From the NCBI GenBank assembly GCA_023101885.1, contig JALPQD010000017.1, forward strand, positions 296,220 to 360,219: 64,000 nucleotides of DNA, in the 5' to 3' direction. The position numbers were made by a program, and so were the translations under genes. Positions 11,396 to 23,300 of this stretch are shown here, piece by piece. The notes beneath the pieces were generated by a model that saw nothing but the letters and a program-made list of their open reading frames with translations, was not told the origin of the DNA and did no database searches. Source of the DNA: Typhlomys cinereus (taxonomy: Eukaryota > Chordata > Mammalia > Rodentia > Platacanthomyidae). Every line of letters begins with the position of its first letter. Position 1 is the first letter of the stretch.

Positions 11396-11420
11396 CAAAT
11401 AAAAGAAATAAAACTAACTA
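11160..11420 (+). mobile_element. B3A-like SINE with CG/CA tail
   Basis: The head 'gtgagaaaacttagcaggta' is followed by 'aagttcaatcgccagagtct', 'agttctctctgacttccaca' and a CA-rich tail at about 11325-11395 that includes a CGCGCG core. A final AAATAAAAG run closes it. It lies directly after the B1 tail. Confidence 0.65.
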
Positions 11421-12899
11421 AAGTAAAATTAAGCAGAGGACATCGAAGAGTTTACTCTTCGCTCAGTCTTGCAGCTTCAGGATGATTGCAAGCATGAATT
11501 TGATCCTTTGAAAATTCCTAAAGAAGTTGAACCATCAGTTTATTTTTTTCATTTTCATTCATTTAGATGCTCCTTGGGCCAAAATGAATCTGATGATTTT
11601 TCAGAAGCCACCACACCTGACTACGTTGCACTTAAAACTTAGAACATTAAAGCATGTGTGGGAGTCCCCTTTAATCCCAGGAGACCACTCTTCTGGGTTT
11701 GAAGTGTATTCTTCTAATCTCCTTTTGTTCCCTAATCCCATTGATGGCATGTTGTCCCTTTTAGACTGAAAGTACTAGGATGATTATGGTAATATCATTG
11801 ATTTTCAGGTGTGGCTCACAGAATTGGTCTCATTACTTTAAAGTCACATCTTGTATAATTCATTTTTGTAATTCTGTTTAGTATTTCCCCAGGCCTTCCA
11901 ATACTTAAAAAGAAACACACAACAGGGGAATAACTCCTGAGGCTGCCCTTGGATGGCAGGAATTCTACAATCACTTATTAAATTGGCCTCCTAAATCCTG
12001 AGCGGATTTAGTAAAATGGAATTTCAAAGAACTGCACAATGTACTGAATACCATTTTACTTAAAAGAAAACTGGAGTTCAGAAAATTAGATCTACTGGGG
12101 CTCCTATGGGAAGCCTCCTTTTCCCTCCACCTCACCTCACCCCTCCTTAATAACTTGCAGAGAGAGGGGAGAAGAGTGGAACATGGAGCTAAAGAAATCA
12201 TCCGACCCTTTGCTCTTGCTTACCTGATTCACCTTTTATGACTGACGTGGCTAGCTGGAAAGTTACCATTAGGATTTATAAGCAGTCCCATGATAGACTT
12301 ACATCTTTTAGGTGTTTATAACTGTCATAAAAATTTAGTGTGGCATGCAAGGTCTTAACCCAGCAGTAAATTTTGTAATAATATCTCTATCATAAGAAGG
12401 TTACTTACCTATCCTTAAGGGCTTGGATAAAGGGTAGTACGGGACAAGAATTTCAAAGCACTAGAAAAAAATTGACATTAGGAGGAAGACATTTGTTTAT
12501 TTCTGCTCCAAGTACCATGATGAATGGTGTCAAAGTAAATTAGATGAGAAGAAAAGGTAACTTTCAAATTTAAAGATATTTCCTTAACTTAGGCAAAATT
12601 TTTTAATAATTTCTCTGGTCCCAAATTTCTTATGTTCATAGAATAGACAATAATAGTAAGCAATCTCTATGGCTTTTAGAGGTTTGAGGCATTTTATGAA
12701 AAATATTGAGTTTTTCCAATACACAGATAGCACCCCTCTGTCTTGGTTATTTAAATTCTAGGAGAGAGAAATAAATTCTCCAAACTCATATTTGTACAGC
12801 CTCACCGATAATGGAATCTCATTGTGAAACATATGAAAGTAACATGAAAAGCAGTCATTACTACTGGCATCATGGACTGTGTGTTGTCAAAGAGTATGT
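11421..12899. other. Unrecognised sequence
   Basis: No repeat or gene is recognised. Small frames such as 11527-11769 have no support. Confidence 0.45.
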
Positions 12900-12992
12900 G
12901 TGAATAAGGTACCCTCTTTTCTTATTTCTGAGGGACACAGGCTGAGGCCCAGAAGTGGAGTTGCTTGAAATTACTTATTACTTGCAGATAAT
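12900..12992 (-). repeat. MIR SINE fragment
   Basis: Antisense MIR signature on the plus strand: 'tcttatttctgagggacaca', 'ggctgaggcccagaagtgga', then 'gttgcttgaaattactta'. It is moderately degraded. Confidence 0.55.
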
Positions 12993-15900
12993 GAGATGAA
13001 GAAAATAGAAAGGAACTCAAGTGGGATAGAGAGGGTGGGCCTTGGCCTGCAAGGTGGTGTCGGTTATGAAGAACCGGATTTTGATCTTGCACAACCCAAT
13101 CCTGAGCAGATAGATATCAGCTTGGAATCTTACTTCCCCAAGTGTTTATCATTTAGAATTAAGCATGTTTGATTCTAAAGGAAGTACAAAGCTAATTTTA
13201 AACGACTTTTCTCAAGGATAAATCAGCTCAGTGTGGCTGGCATTCGTGAACAGAGCAAACACCTAAAAAGATGGATTTATGGAGCAATATCAGACCTTCA
13301 GGATGTCCAAAGCATCTGCGATGTTTACAACCCAAGGTCTGAAAGAAGAGTGAGAGAGGAGTGGGTGTCCTTGAAAAGCAAAGTTCTTTGTCTTGTGGAT
13401 GCAGAGGAATCATTAATTAAAATAGAAAACACGATATTGTCCCTTTTAAAAGGACCCAGTAGTGGTTGCAAGATTTGCTAGATCTTGTAAAAGTGGAAGA
13501 AATCAGCATGAAAAGCTCATCGTGGAGGGCAGAAGCAAAGCAGCAGCTAATATGAGTTGGTGGCAACAACTTGGAGAGATTTTGCAAGAAAGATGGAATA
13601 GAATGTGTTAATATTGACACGAATGTGGAAGATAAAGGAAAAGAGGTCCAGGAGATTGGCCAGAGTAAAAAACTGAATAGGAGAACTGTTCAGTGCAAAT
13701 ATGAGTTCAGCTTTGAAAGCAAATAGAATTTTCATAACTGAATGTCCAGTAGATAATTACATATATTAGTTAGGAGCTCAGAAGAAAATGGAGCTGGTGG
13801 TCTTTTCCATATCTTCAGGGCACAAAAAATTATCCAGAGAGAGTATTGAAAATTATATGATAAAAGATGTAAGAGCAAACCCTGGATTGATCACTTAGAA
13901 GATTGTAAACTGATAGTCCATGACACAGATCATCCACCGAGTTAGAAGGTACTACGGTATTTACATATGTGTACTGTCTATATTAATAGCAAGAATGAAA
14001 TTGACCTTGACTATGAAATAAGAAAATTGTTCTTATTCTGTTAGAGGTCACATGTAAGTGTCCTTGGAAGTGGCTATAGTTTAATAAAGCAAAATGGCCA
14101 ATGGAGCCGCCTTCAATTCATTAGTTTATTTTCGGTACATTGTGATATGTTCTTGCTCAAGTATGGGCCGTGGTATTCATTTATAGATTACATTTTCAGG
14201 TCTTGGCTAAATTAACTCTCTCAAAGTGGACAAATGTCTCTATTTTTTCCGACAAATAATGCAAATTGTTGACAGTATCCGTAGCACACTTCCGGTGACT
14301 AGGGAAAAAGAGCAGAACTGATAATGCTACTCACAAAGTAAACTTTTATTGTCTGAATTAAAACAATGAAGATCTATTTGGATCTGCCAAAATGTCTCCA
14401 GAAATGAGTTTTAAAAATCAAGAAAAATTACCCCAAATATGGATTTATCATCCAGTGTCATAATAATAAACCTCAAATGGAAAATATGCCTTGAGATATT
14501 AGCTAATGGACCTTTAAAATAATGTGTATTTCATTGCTGTCTTGTTTTTATGGCTTTGTGTTTTGTGCGTGCATTCACACTCTATTCAGAGAGTATGGAT
14601 CAATGAAGTTGATAAGTATGCATAAAGAACGTGATGAGGATTAGTATTTTGAGGCTTCTGCAGGTAAGAATGAACAACAGAATTGGGGGAACATGTTTCC
14701 GGGTAGAGCTGAGGAGAGTGAGAAGGGGTTTGCCCTGCTTTTATCTTTTTCTACACTAGCTAAGAAAGCGATGCTCTGCATTTCCAGAGACAAAAGTCAC
14801 AGTCTCCTCATCACATTATCGATTGTGTTATTGAAATTTAATCTCTGAGCCATAAACAGGGTGTGGAGGCAAGATCAGAAATTCCAGCAACGTGATGCTT
14901 TTATTAAATGTTGGTGAATCTTTGTGCCAGAAATTAAAAGTGCAATCATTGTTCCTCGTTTCACAGACCATTAAGCAAACAACCTGTTTCTGTTTGGGCT
15001 ATTTTATTTGATTCGGGTAACATAAAAGACTTTCATAACAAGAAATCCATGAAGAAAAGTTGACTTATCCCATCCTTGTCAATAGGCTTCCACTTAATCA
15101 TGCACATGATGCTATGAATAATATAGCTATATATTTCAAGCTGTGACATCCTTATCATTCATGAATCCTTCTCTTCTACTCAGCTCCATTGGTTCTGGGA
15201 GATCAAAGAGCATCATCTGTACAGCATTTGTAGTGAAGGTTTGTAGGAATACATTCAGAGTGGAAACTACAGTTCCACTTATTCTGAGTACTTGCATTGC
15301 TTTGCTAAGCACTTGCATTGCTTTGGCATATTGTAATTCCTAGGGTATCAAGAGCAGCAGGAAAATAGCAGCAGTACATTCCATATAACCAAAGACAAGA
15401 CTTCCTATGACATTGATTCTTGTATACATATAGCAACATCTAAAAGATACATGACCATGAAATGACTTTGATGTGTCAAATTCAGCTTACATTTAAATAA
15501 ATGACTAATTCTTACCTATCTGGAAGGAGAAAGACACTGTGACAAAACACTAGGTATAAAAATGAATACCACTTGCCTCTTGTGTAACATAGCATAAGAA
15601 TAATTTGATACTTAAGATTCTTGGTGAGTAAGTAAAATGCAGGTTAATTCCAGGAAAGGAAAGGAGATTCCTGATGGATAGGTTTTGTTGTTTCATGGTA
15701 GATGAAGCTAAGAAGCAGGGTAGCATGTGGGAATGTTGAGAAGCCGCCTTTATAGACCCATAGATAGGTAATAATTAACTACCACCAGTCGCAGCAAGCA
15801 AGCAGTTGTAAGAAAAAAATTAAAATCATCAGAGGAATTCAGATTTTTATCTAGCCATAAAATTTCTTAGTGTGCTTCTTAGTTGACTCAAGAAGTTGAG

Positions 15901-16151
15901 GTAAGCAATCTCTTAAAATACAGAATAAATTGTGTGTTTATAGTTTGTAATTGATTTTTTCCTAGCATCCAAGTTCACCTGCAGCCAGGTCCAAGAGTGC
16001 ATGACAAGATCTGGAGAAATTCAAGGACCATAACTTCTCAACCCCATGCATGACTCTCAATCTCATGGATTTATTCCATGAGGAATTACCAAAGAAGAGA
16101 AAAAAAATGACTTGTTGACTAAAAATCGCCCTAAGGAAATGAGACTAGATA

Positions 16152-16154
<3 letters not shown>
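12993..16154. other. Repeat-poor unrecognised stretch
   Basis: About 3 kb with no SINE, LINE or LTR that I can name. An 82-codon plus-strand frame at 13233-13481 has mixed composition, but I see no splice sites or known domain. Such a stretch could hold conserved non-coding elements, which cannot be judged from one sequence. Confidence 0.4.
15289..15327. repeat. 21-bp tandem duplication
   Basis: The 15-mer acttgcattgctttg occurs at 15290-15304 and 15311-15325, a period of 21 bases. The duplication keeps frame in the short plus-strand frame over it (repeated STCIAL), with no sign of coding function. Confidence 0.85.

Positions 16155-16205
<51 letters not shown>
16155..16205. repeat. (GA)n microsatellite
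   Basis: About 22 perfect GA units, then an interrupted gaaagagag end. Confidence 0.95.
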
Positions 16206-16986
16206 TAAAACCAAAATCTTCTGATCTAAAAATTATTCATAAAATGCTATGGAAAAGATACTTATGCCTTTAGAAAAGAAATCTACCCAAGAACCAACTG
16301 AATCTGGAGAAACTTCGGAGGCATGAGAAGGCCTTGCACATTTTGGGGGCGGGGCAGTTCAATGAGACTAAGACAAAATTTGCATTAGGTAATATCTATG
16401 GTAATCAATGACAATCACTTTGATTTTCAGTCTGCCCTGAAGAAATTTGTGGAGGAAACTGGCTGCAGTGACTTTTAGGTTTGGACGATTTGCCTCTTCA
16501 GGTTTGTTATCATTTTGGACCCCTGCCAACAGTCCTTATACAGCGTGAAATGTAAAAATAAAGCCACCCACACTGAGTGCGCTCCAGTTTGTCCTGAGTC
16601 ACCATTTCAATCATGCTTAGTTTGAATCTTGGGTATAACTCCAGCTTCAGGACCCCGTGACTTCTTAAGAATGGTCGGTCTTTCTTCCCAATAATTATAC
16701 CTGTTCCTTTTCTTTTTTCTGTTCTCACTAGAATAAGGAACCATCTAGAAGACCTGCAGTTCTCCTTCCTCTAATACCTCTCTTGAGTCTCTACCCTATT
16801 GGACCTTTTCATTTGGTGTAGATAATGGACTTCCAGAGAGATAATTCTCTTTCTTTCATCAAAGTTTTGTGAGCTTGCCCTTCTACTTACACCTCAAATA
16901 CCCACATACAACTTACCTCATAGTTATTAATGTGGCTACATGTTTGAACATGATCGGAATGCTATTTTTTTTAATTTTGCATTACA

Positions 16987-16988
<2 letters not shown>
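16206..16988. other. Unrecognised sequence
   Basis: No repeat or gene is assigned. A 72-codon minus-strand frame at 16510-16728 is unsupported. Confidence 0.45.
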
Positions 16989-17035
<47 letters not shown>

Positions 17036-17165
17036 CACAGAGCAATATGGAGGGCAGAGAATAAATTACAGGAGTCATTTCTCTTTCCATTTTGTAAATT
17101 GGAGATCAAACTCAAGCTTCCAGGTTTACACACAGAGTTCTTTCCCCATCAACCCACCTCTCAAT
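16989..17165 (-). mobile_element. B3A-like SINE with (TG)22 tail
   Basis: The plus strand starts with (TG)22 at 16989-17032. It continues through 'atggagggcagagaataaat', 'aggagtcatttctctttcca' and 'ggagatcaaactcaagcttc' to a degraded 'cccatcaacccacctctc' head. This is the antisense B3A order (ggaggtcagagg, gggagtcagttctctcc, ggggatcgaactcaggt, ctgagccatctc). Confidence 0.7.
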
Positions 17166-18189
17166 GCAAGAATACTACTTTGTAAATGGTTATATACACT
17201 GGGCAATTCCTCTTAACTAGGCATTTAAAATGCTACCTTCAGTGGACTGAACAATGGAACATTTTGTGCAACTGATATAGGTGTGGTTGTTCAGAACTCA
17301 ATATCAGGAGGCAGAGGGGCAAGGGATGGTGAAAGGGGTCATGAAGTGCCTTTGGTTTGTGGGAGAAGACCAAGAGAAAAAGAAGACAGATAAACAAAAG
17401 CCACCACTATTTTGATGGTCACTCTTCAGGAGTCTAAAAATAACCAACAGAGATACACTCAATTTTATGCTCCTCCTGCCTAAGCAAACACACCCTCATA
17501 GCAAGGTGTAGAATGTGATACTTCCATCAAAGAGAGAAAGCAAGGTTCTGCAGAAACTACGGCCATAGCCACTCTGGGGAGACAAGAAAGGACATGTCCA
17601 CCTGTCTAGGGACAACCTTTGATGATATGTAGAACAGTTCCTGGACTTGGTAGCTGAGAACACATTTCTCTAGGAATCAAAACAGAACTTAATTATGAGT
17701 GAAGTGTAGTCAATTCCCTTTCTCAACAGTTCCCTAGTGACCTGGTCCCATTATTGATGAGGGCTCCCTTTTGCTCCTCCATTAGGACTTTCAAAAGCCA
17801 GCTATATAATAAGGGTTTTGTGAGCTCCAAAAATGATAAGATAGTTGGCATGTCGGTGCTGTCATCTTCCTGTAACAATGTATTTTATTGTTTGGAGAAA
17901 GTTGGAGTAAATCCACTTGAAACTGAAGTGATGAAAGCTTTTTAGGGATTTTTGTGGTTATATGTGAACGTACAGTTGGCAAGTCCTATTGCTGAGACAC
18001 CATTCCCTGTTTTTCTCTTTCTTCTGCCCTCTTTTCTGTTCTCACTCCCATTGGCTATATTCCTTCTCCCCATCTGACTGCCTCACCCCATCTAACCTCT
18101 TCAGCCTTCCTTCTGAAGAACAGAAGTCAAAAGACTGCAAGTTCCCTGCTTGGAAGATGCAGTTTCCTTTCTATATCCAGGGTATTGCA
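17166..18189. other. Unrecognised sequence with weak B1-like patch
   Basis: At about 17281-17335 'ggtgtggttgttcagaactc' followed by 'aggaggcagaggggcaaggg' loosely recalls a B1 head, too weak to call. The rest is unassigned. Confidence 0.35.
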
Positions 18190-18560
18190 GTTACCCTGCA
18201 TCGTTGCTGGTAAAATCATCATAAAATTGCATGAGGGAACAAGGGTTTTTTATGACAGTCTGGTTACAGTTCTTAGTCCAGTTGGCCATCTCCACATAAC
18301 AGCTGAGAGAGGGACGATTCTCACTTGCAAGACCAGCATGTCTGGCCAAGTATATAGGAGAACACTCCCTTTATCAACAGTTCCCTCCACTTTATTCACC
18401 TGCCCAGGAGACTAGTCCTGCCCACCATGGTCCTTCTCCATCCACTGGTCAATCATCCATAAGTTCACTCTGGGCTTAACTCAGCTACTAGTTCTCTACA
18501 AATGTGCCCAGACCTCAGATCTTCAACTGTCAAGTTGACACCTGTATCTAACTATGACAC
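18190..18560 (-). mobile_element. Rodent LTR-type (MaLR-like) repeat
   Basis: Antisense copy of a family seen repeatedly in this window. 'gagagagggacgattctcac', 'gcatgtctggccaagtatat' and the terminal 'aactgtcaagttgacacctg' match, in reverse complement, the plus-strand copy at 44005-44430. The overall layout recalls MaLR LTRs such as THE1 and MLT1. Family assignment is tentative, and a rodent non-autonomous DNA element is the alternative. Confidence 0.6.
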
Positions 18561-18562
18561 AG

Positions 18563-18592
18563 AGGAATCACCAACAAAGGAATCACCAACAA
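18563..18592. repeat. 15-bp tandem duplication
   Basis: aggaatcaccaacaa occurs twice, perfectly, head to tail at 18563-18577 and 18578-18592, directly beside the LTR-type element. It gives RNHQQRNHQQ in a short frame that has no other support. Confidence 0.95.
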
Positions 18593-19033
18593 GAGCTCCC
18601 TGCTCTCGTTCCCCGTGGGCATCTGCAGGGCTGTATTTCCAAGGTGATCTCACATAGTACCTACTGTCCAGTTTCAATTTCTAGTCCCAACCAGACAGCC
18701 AGTGTTCAACAGCCAGTATCTAATCTGGTTGAACTCAAAGCCTTTGGATTATTTAGGCTCTTGAGAAATCATACACCAAGGCGCTAATGTATTTCAACTA
18801 TTTCTGCCCCTAGGAAGAGTGAGGTGGACAATACAACAGAGACTTGGGCTAGCCATATTGCTGTGCCAGACCCAGCAACCCCCAATCAGCTCAAGACTTT
18901 AAGTCCAAGGCATGTTCTAGAATCTAGAGTTTGCTGAGAGACCTGGCTCCAAAGGGTTTGAATATAGATGCTATTAGCTGATCTTTATGCTGCCAAAAGC
19001 AAGCCCATTGTACTTTAATTCAAGTAGAAGCTA
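18593..19033. other. Unrecognised sequence
   Basis: Nothing is assigned in this stretch. Confidence 0.45.
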
Positions 19034-19122
19034 CGGTGATGATAGTGATGGTAACGGTGGTGGTGGTGGTGGTGATGATGATGACGGCGGTGGTAGTGGT
19101 GGTGGTAATGGTGGTGGTACTG
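19034..19122. repeat. GGT/GAT trinucleotide repeat
   Basis: An imperfect triplet array mixing ggt, gat, ggc and agt units. One plus-strand frame reads it as a Gly/Asp-rich peptide, which is a composition effect. Confidence 0.9.
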
Positions 19123-21179
19123 GTTTGCATATGTGTGTGAATGCCTATTGCAAACTCATTCTTCACCTAGGAAGTTCTTGGCAGGAATTGAAAATGGAAG
19201 GGTTATAAACTAATAAATGTACTTCGAACAGTGCCAGCTTTATAGTGGAGAGAGGGGGGACACGGCACTATTAAGGATAACAAGAAGAAGAATTCTCTGA
19301 TGGGAACTCTAATAAATGTAGTAGCATGCTGTAATAAAGAGCACTAGAAAATGGATGAGGTCTAACAAAATTATTCATAAAGAGAAATGGAAAAGGATGT
19401 CATGCTGAGTGGTTACATGCAGTTATAAAGACACTAACAAGGTTATCACTCGAAGCTGAGTGCTAGGACGCTCACATACGTTTCCTAACTAGCAGAGAGA
19501 GAGACTGTTTTTATCTTGAAGAACAGGAGAGCCTGGAGTTAGAGGTGTGCTAAATCTTGCCACTGATTTTTAATAATTCAGAGCCAAATAGCAATAATGG
19601 TTCACGTAGGGTCGGTTTAATGAACAAAGCAACCTCACTTCAGGTTGTGCGCTGGAAGGCTCTCTGCCGAGTTGCTAACTGGTGTACTTTACAGCGATCT
19701 CCAGGGTTCTTTTTGATATGATATTATCCTCCTCACACACTGTGCTTTCTATACACCAAAATGTAATGTGGAACCACAAGCAAGGATGAAAACACAGGAA
19801 GAATTTTCAAATGAGCCTATGAGCTCTCACTGTGGAGCTGCAGCTATGATACCAGAAAAGCAGGGGCTGTGCCTTGATGGCATAACTCAGAAAACCCTCC
19901 AGGAATCACACTCATTCTGAGACCTCATTAGGAAGGCTGACGACCACTCTTGCAGCTAAAGGGTGAGATTTGCCCCAATGTCTCCATAATCTGATGTCAA
20001 TCACCAGCCAATGGCAAGCCATTTGTGGGATGTAAGACACAGGAAGGGACTGAGCAGTAACCTTTTCCACGAACGCGTGATTAGCAGTTCATGTTACTGA
20101 CATGCACGGCCCTCTGTGGCCGAGAACTTTCTTTTCATGATAAGTTTATATGGTGCTCTGATTACACCAGTGGGGTTTAAAGTCAAACCAGGGGGAAACA
20201 TTTTAACTTGGAGATTTTAGAGCATATGAACTTCTGTTATTGCTGGGGAAAGCGAAATCATATCAAGACGTGGTTAGTCGCCACGGGGACCAAGTCCCAA
20301 GCCAGTAAAATTTGTTCAAAGCATTTTTCCTTCTGAAATTGACCTAGTGAGATTGTGCTTGCCGATTCTATTTTAATTAAAGTTCAAGACTGATTTTACG
20401 TGAAAGGAGGCCAGAAGATCCCACATTCACTAGGATCCCTTGCTGAATGTCATCAAGCTGACCGTGCAGCCTCCTAAGTCCTTAGGCCTCAGTTTGTCCC
20501 TCTCCAGAGGTCTAACGTGACATTTCGTGTGTTGCTCAAAAGGTGTCATCCAGACATCTCACTTTTGAAATACTTCTTCTCTTGTCTCTATTCATCTCTG
20601 ACATCTTAGAATGCTCCCCAGGAACATGTAGGAGGCCCTCAGATGGGATGTGCACTCTAACCTCTTTGCCCAGAACTCCGTGTAGCAAGAGCTCTTCCCA
20701 CAACTACCACACATTATTACAAGATAATCGGTTGGCCTGCTCTCTGACCAGACGTTTCTAGGGAGTTTAGGGCACCTAGGAACTTCTATACCTTTCAAGT
20801 GTTACTCACCCTAACTTTAATCCACAGGGCTCCCAGTCTGGAAGAAAGGCAGAGTTCTTACTCTTGGATTATGAATGCTGTTCTTATATGTGCACCGACT
20901 CTTCAGGGTAAGTTACTTGCCCAAGGACAGGTGTGTTTCTTGGAGCGTTTCAGCAGCCTGGGCATAAAGCACTTGTGAGTGGAAATGTGAGGGACCAGAG
21001 GCTAAGTGTGAGATTCAAGTTGAGAAACTGAAGTGTCTGTTTCTGAACTTGTAGGGAAAACCCCCTCTCCTATCTAGAAAGAGCCCTGTCCTCTGCAAAG
21101 TGCTGAAGTAGGTTACACCTAGAATTAAAATCCCCCCATATTATTAACTAAAATACTATTATAGAACTGGAAATTTTAC
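19123..21179. other. Repeat-poor unrecognised stretch
   Basis: No confident repeat. 'gggtaagttacttgcccaag' near 20909 recalls part of an antisense MIR, too short to call. Frames at 20543-20798 on both strands are unsupported. Confidence 0.4.
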
Positions 21180-21345
21180 CATTTACAAGCTTTGCTGAAT
21201 TTGAGCCTTCCAACACCACAAAAATATGTGCTGTCAACCCTGTTTTATAGGTGAGAAAACCAAGGCTTATGAACTATGAGATCAGCCACTCAGATTCTAA
21301 ATGGAAGGAGAGTTAGAATGTGAAACAAGTGCTTTTATCTCCAAA
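21180..21345 (-). repeat. MIR SINE
   Basis: The plus strand reads 'accctgttttataggtgaga', 'aaaccaaggcttatgaacta', then 'agccactcagattctaaatg' and 'ggagagttagaatgtgaaac', matching antisense MIR in order. Confidence 0.65.
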
Positions 21346-21900
21346 TACATAGATTTCTGTCCACCAGTACATGTAAACAGTAGTTTTCCATTATCTGAAG
21401 GAATATGTTCCAAGACAGCAGTGTATGCCTAAGGCTACAGATAATAAATTCTCTACATAATATGCTTTTCCTATATATATTATTTGTGCCTATGATAAAC
21501 TTCAATATATAAATAAGATACAGTAAGAGTTTAATAATGATTTAAGTGATATTCTATAATAAACATTATGGGTTCTGTCTCTATATATGTGATCTAATGT
21601 ATGTGTTTAATACTTTTGGACAGCAGCTGGCACATGTAACTCAACGTGCAGAGAGACAGATTACTGTAACTACTGCAGATCTTCCATTGGATGTTAACAA
21701 ACACACTGCCTTCTTATGTACATAGTTTGCTTGGAGAGAGAAATAGAAACGCTGAAGAGGAAGGTCTAGGCAGCTGAAGGAAGTTAGGTGGATTGCTAAG
21801 GGGGCATGAAGCTGTGAGGGGTGGCTTGAGTCAGTTTCCTGGTCCTGAATGTCTGATGCCTAAGGCCTCCAGGATGACACAGATATAAACTTTACCAATA
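21346..21900. other. Unrecognised AT-rich sequence
   Basis: AT-rich, with short TATA runs near 21470-21530. Nothing is assigned. Confidence 0.45.
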
Positions 21901-22019
21901 GAGAAGAGAAGAGAAGAGAAGAGAAGAGAAGAGAAGAGAAGAGAAGAGAAGAGAAGAGAAGAGAAGAGAAGAGAAGAGAAGAGAAGAGAAGAGAAGAGAA
22001 GAGAAGAGAAGAGAAGAGG
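21901..22019. repeat. (GAGAA)23 pentanucleotide array
   Basis: Twenty-three perfect GAGAA units at 21901-22015, then a gagga variant and a decaying gaaaa/gaaag end. The tract is pure purine on one strand. The minus-strand frame over it reads as repeated Ser-Leu-Leu-Phe and is not a gene. Confidence 0.98.
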
Positions 22020-22027
22020 AGAAAAGA

Positions 22028-23022
22028 AAGGACTTGGGATAAGCTCTAAAGACCAACTTCTCCTTCCCAAGTTTGCCTTGGGGAGCAATACAGGGAGAGC
22101 TGATTAGTGGGCGTTATTGCTTCCAATGGGAAAGTGAGTAATACTTATCGAGGGGAGACTAATGCAGGCAAGCCTTGCATTTCCGAGGATTAATTCAAAT
22201 TCCACTCTACAGGTTCTGATTACCTGTGTCCCCGGCTCACACAGGATAACACTGAGCGTGGCAGAACCATGGAACAAGTTCTCCCGGAAAGCATGTGCTA
22301 AAGCAGTGGGTACTAGAGACAGTAAGAAAGAAAAGGGGAATTCCAGGGAATGTTTCAAAGACACTGTATCATTGTTACTAGGGGGAAATGCCAAACATAG
22401 CTTCAGAGTAACTGTTTATATGGTAGAAAATCAATTTTGAAAAATGTAAGCAGTAGCCACAGTGGGGCCCTTGCTGTGATTTGAAATAAAACTCCCTCGA
22501 GTAGGACATAATTGTTTTCTTTGGTTTCCATGACATTGGCTTTCATAAGTCATAAAAATATGTATTTAATGCAACTGTCCCTAACCTGTTTATCAAATAT
22601 AAATACAGCCACATGTTTGAAATCCTGGCAATGGTCAGGAGCATATGGGTGATGTATGCTGCAAATGGGGGTCACTGCCTGACATGCACCAGGCCACCAG
22701 ATTATGAGGATAAGAATGTCACAAGCTTCACCCCATCTCCCATGCTGAGCACCCAACGACGTTGTCAGTCCCTTTAATCTAGGCAAGGAAAACTATGCTC
22801 TTAGGGTGCAAAGCATACTCTGCATAGGAATTTATTTCACTGACTTGATGCCAAGATGGACTTTTTTTCATGGAACTTATAACTTCTTCCATTGCATCTG
22901 GATATAGTTTTGTACTTGCTTTCAGCCTTAAAAATGACTCTTCAGACTGTTTCTTCTACCCACTTCCCTGTGGGAGTCAGTGGAGACTCAGCTCGGTAAC
23001 CTCAGACAGCCTCTGCAAGATC

Positions 23023-23028
<6 letters not shown>
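22028..23028. other. Unrecognised sequence
   Basis: No repeat is assigned. Opposite-strand frames of 92-96 codons at 22104-22440 overlap each other and have no support. Confidence 0.45.
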
Positions 23029-23070
<42 letters not shown>

Positions 23071-23300
23071 AATGTATGTGTTTATAGAGATGTGTGTACA
23101 CGAATATATGTGCATGCACATGAATATGTGTGTATGCACATGTATGTATGTGTGTAAAGGGCAGAGATCGATATAGGGTGTCTTCCTCTACTGCTTGCCA
23201 TCTGAGTTTATTTTATGTAGGTAGGCAATAGGGATCTAAACTCAGGTTCTCAGGCTTACCTAGCTCACATTTTCCTCATTAAGCCACCTTGCCAGTCCCT
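23029..23300 (-). mobile_element. B3/B4-like SINE with (GT)20 tail
   Basis: (GT)20 at 23029-23068 passes into an imperfect TG tract. Then come 'gggcagagatcgatataggg', 'tgtcttcctctactgcttgc', 'gggatctaaactcaggttct' and 'attaagccaccttgccagtc', the antisense order of a B3/B4 element ending in its tRNA-like head. The mid-part module is shared with the copy at 29.7 kb. Confidence 0.7.

Noticed and set aside
13233..13481. 82-codon plus-strand frame with mixed composition
   Set aside because: No recognised domain, no convincing splice sites, and no open sequence on either side. It is kept only as unassigned sequence.
18987..19208. Gly/Asp-rich 73-codon frame
   Set aside because: It is the translation of a GGT/GAT triplet array with no gene context.
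21831..22088. 85-codon frame with repeated Ser-Leu-Leu-Phe, resembling a membrane repeat protein
   Set aside because: It is the reverse reading of the GAGAA array.
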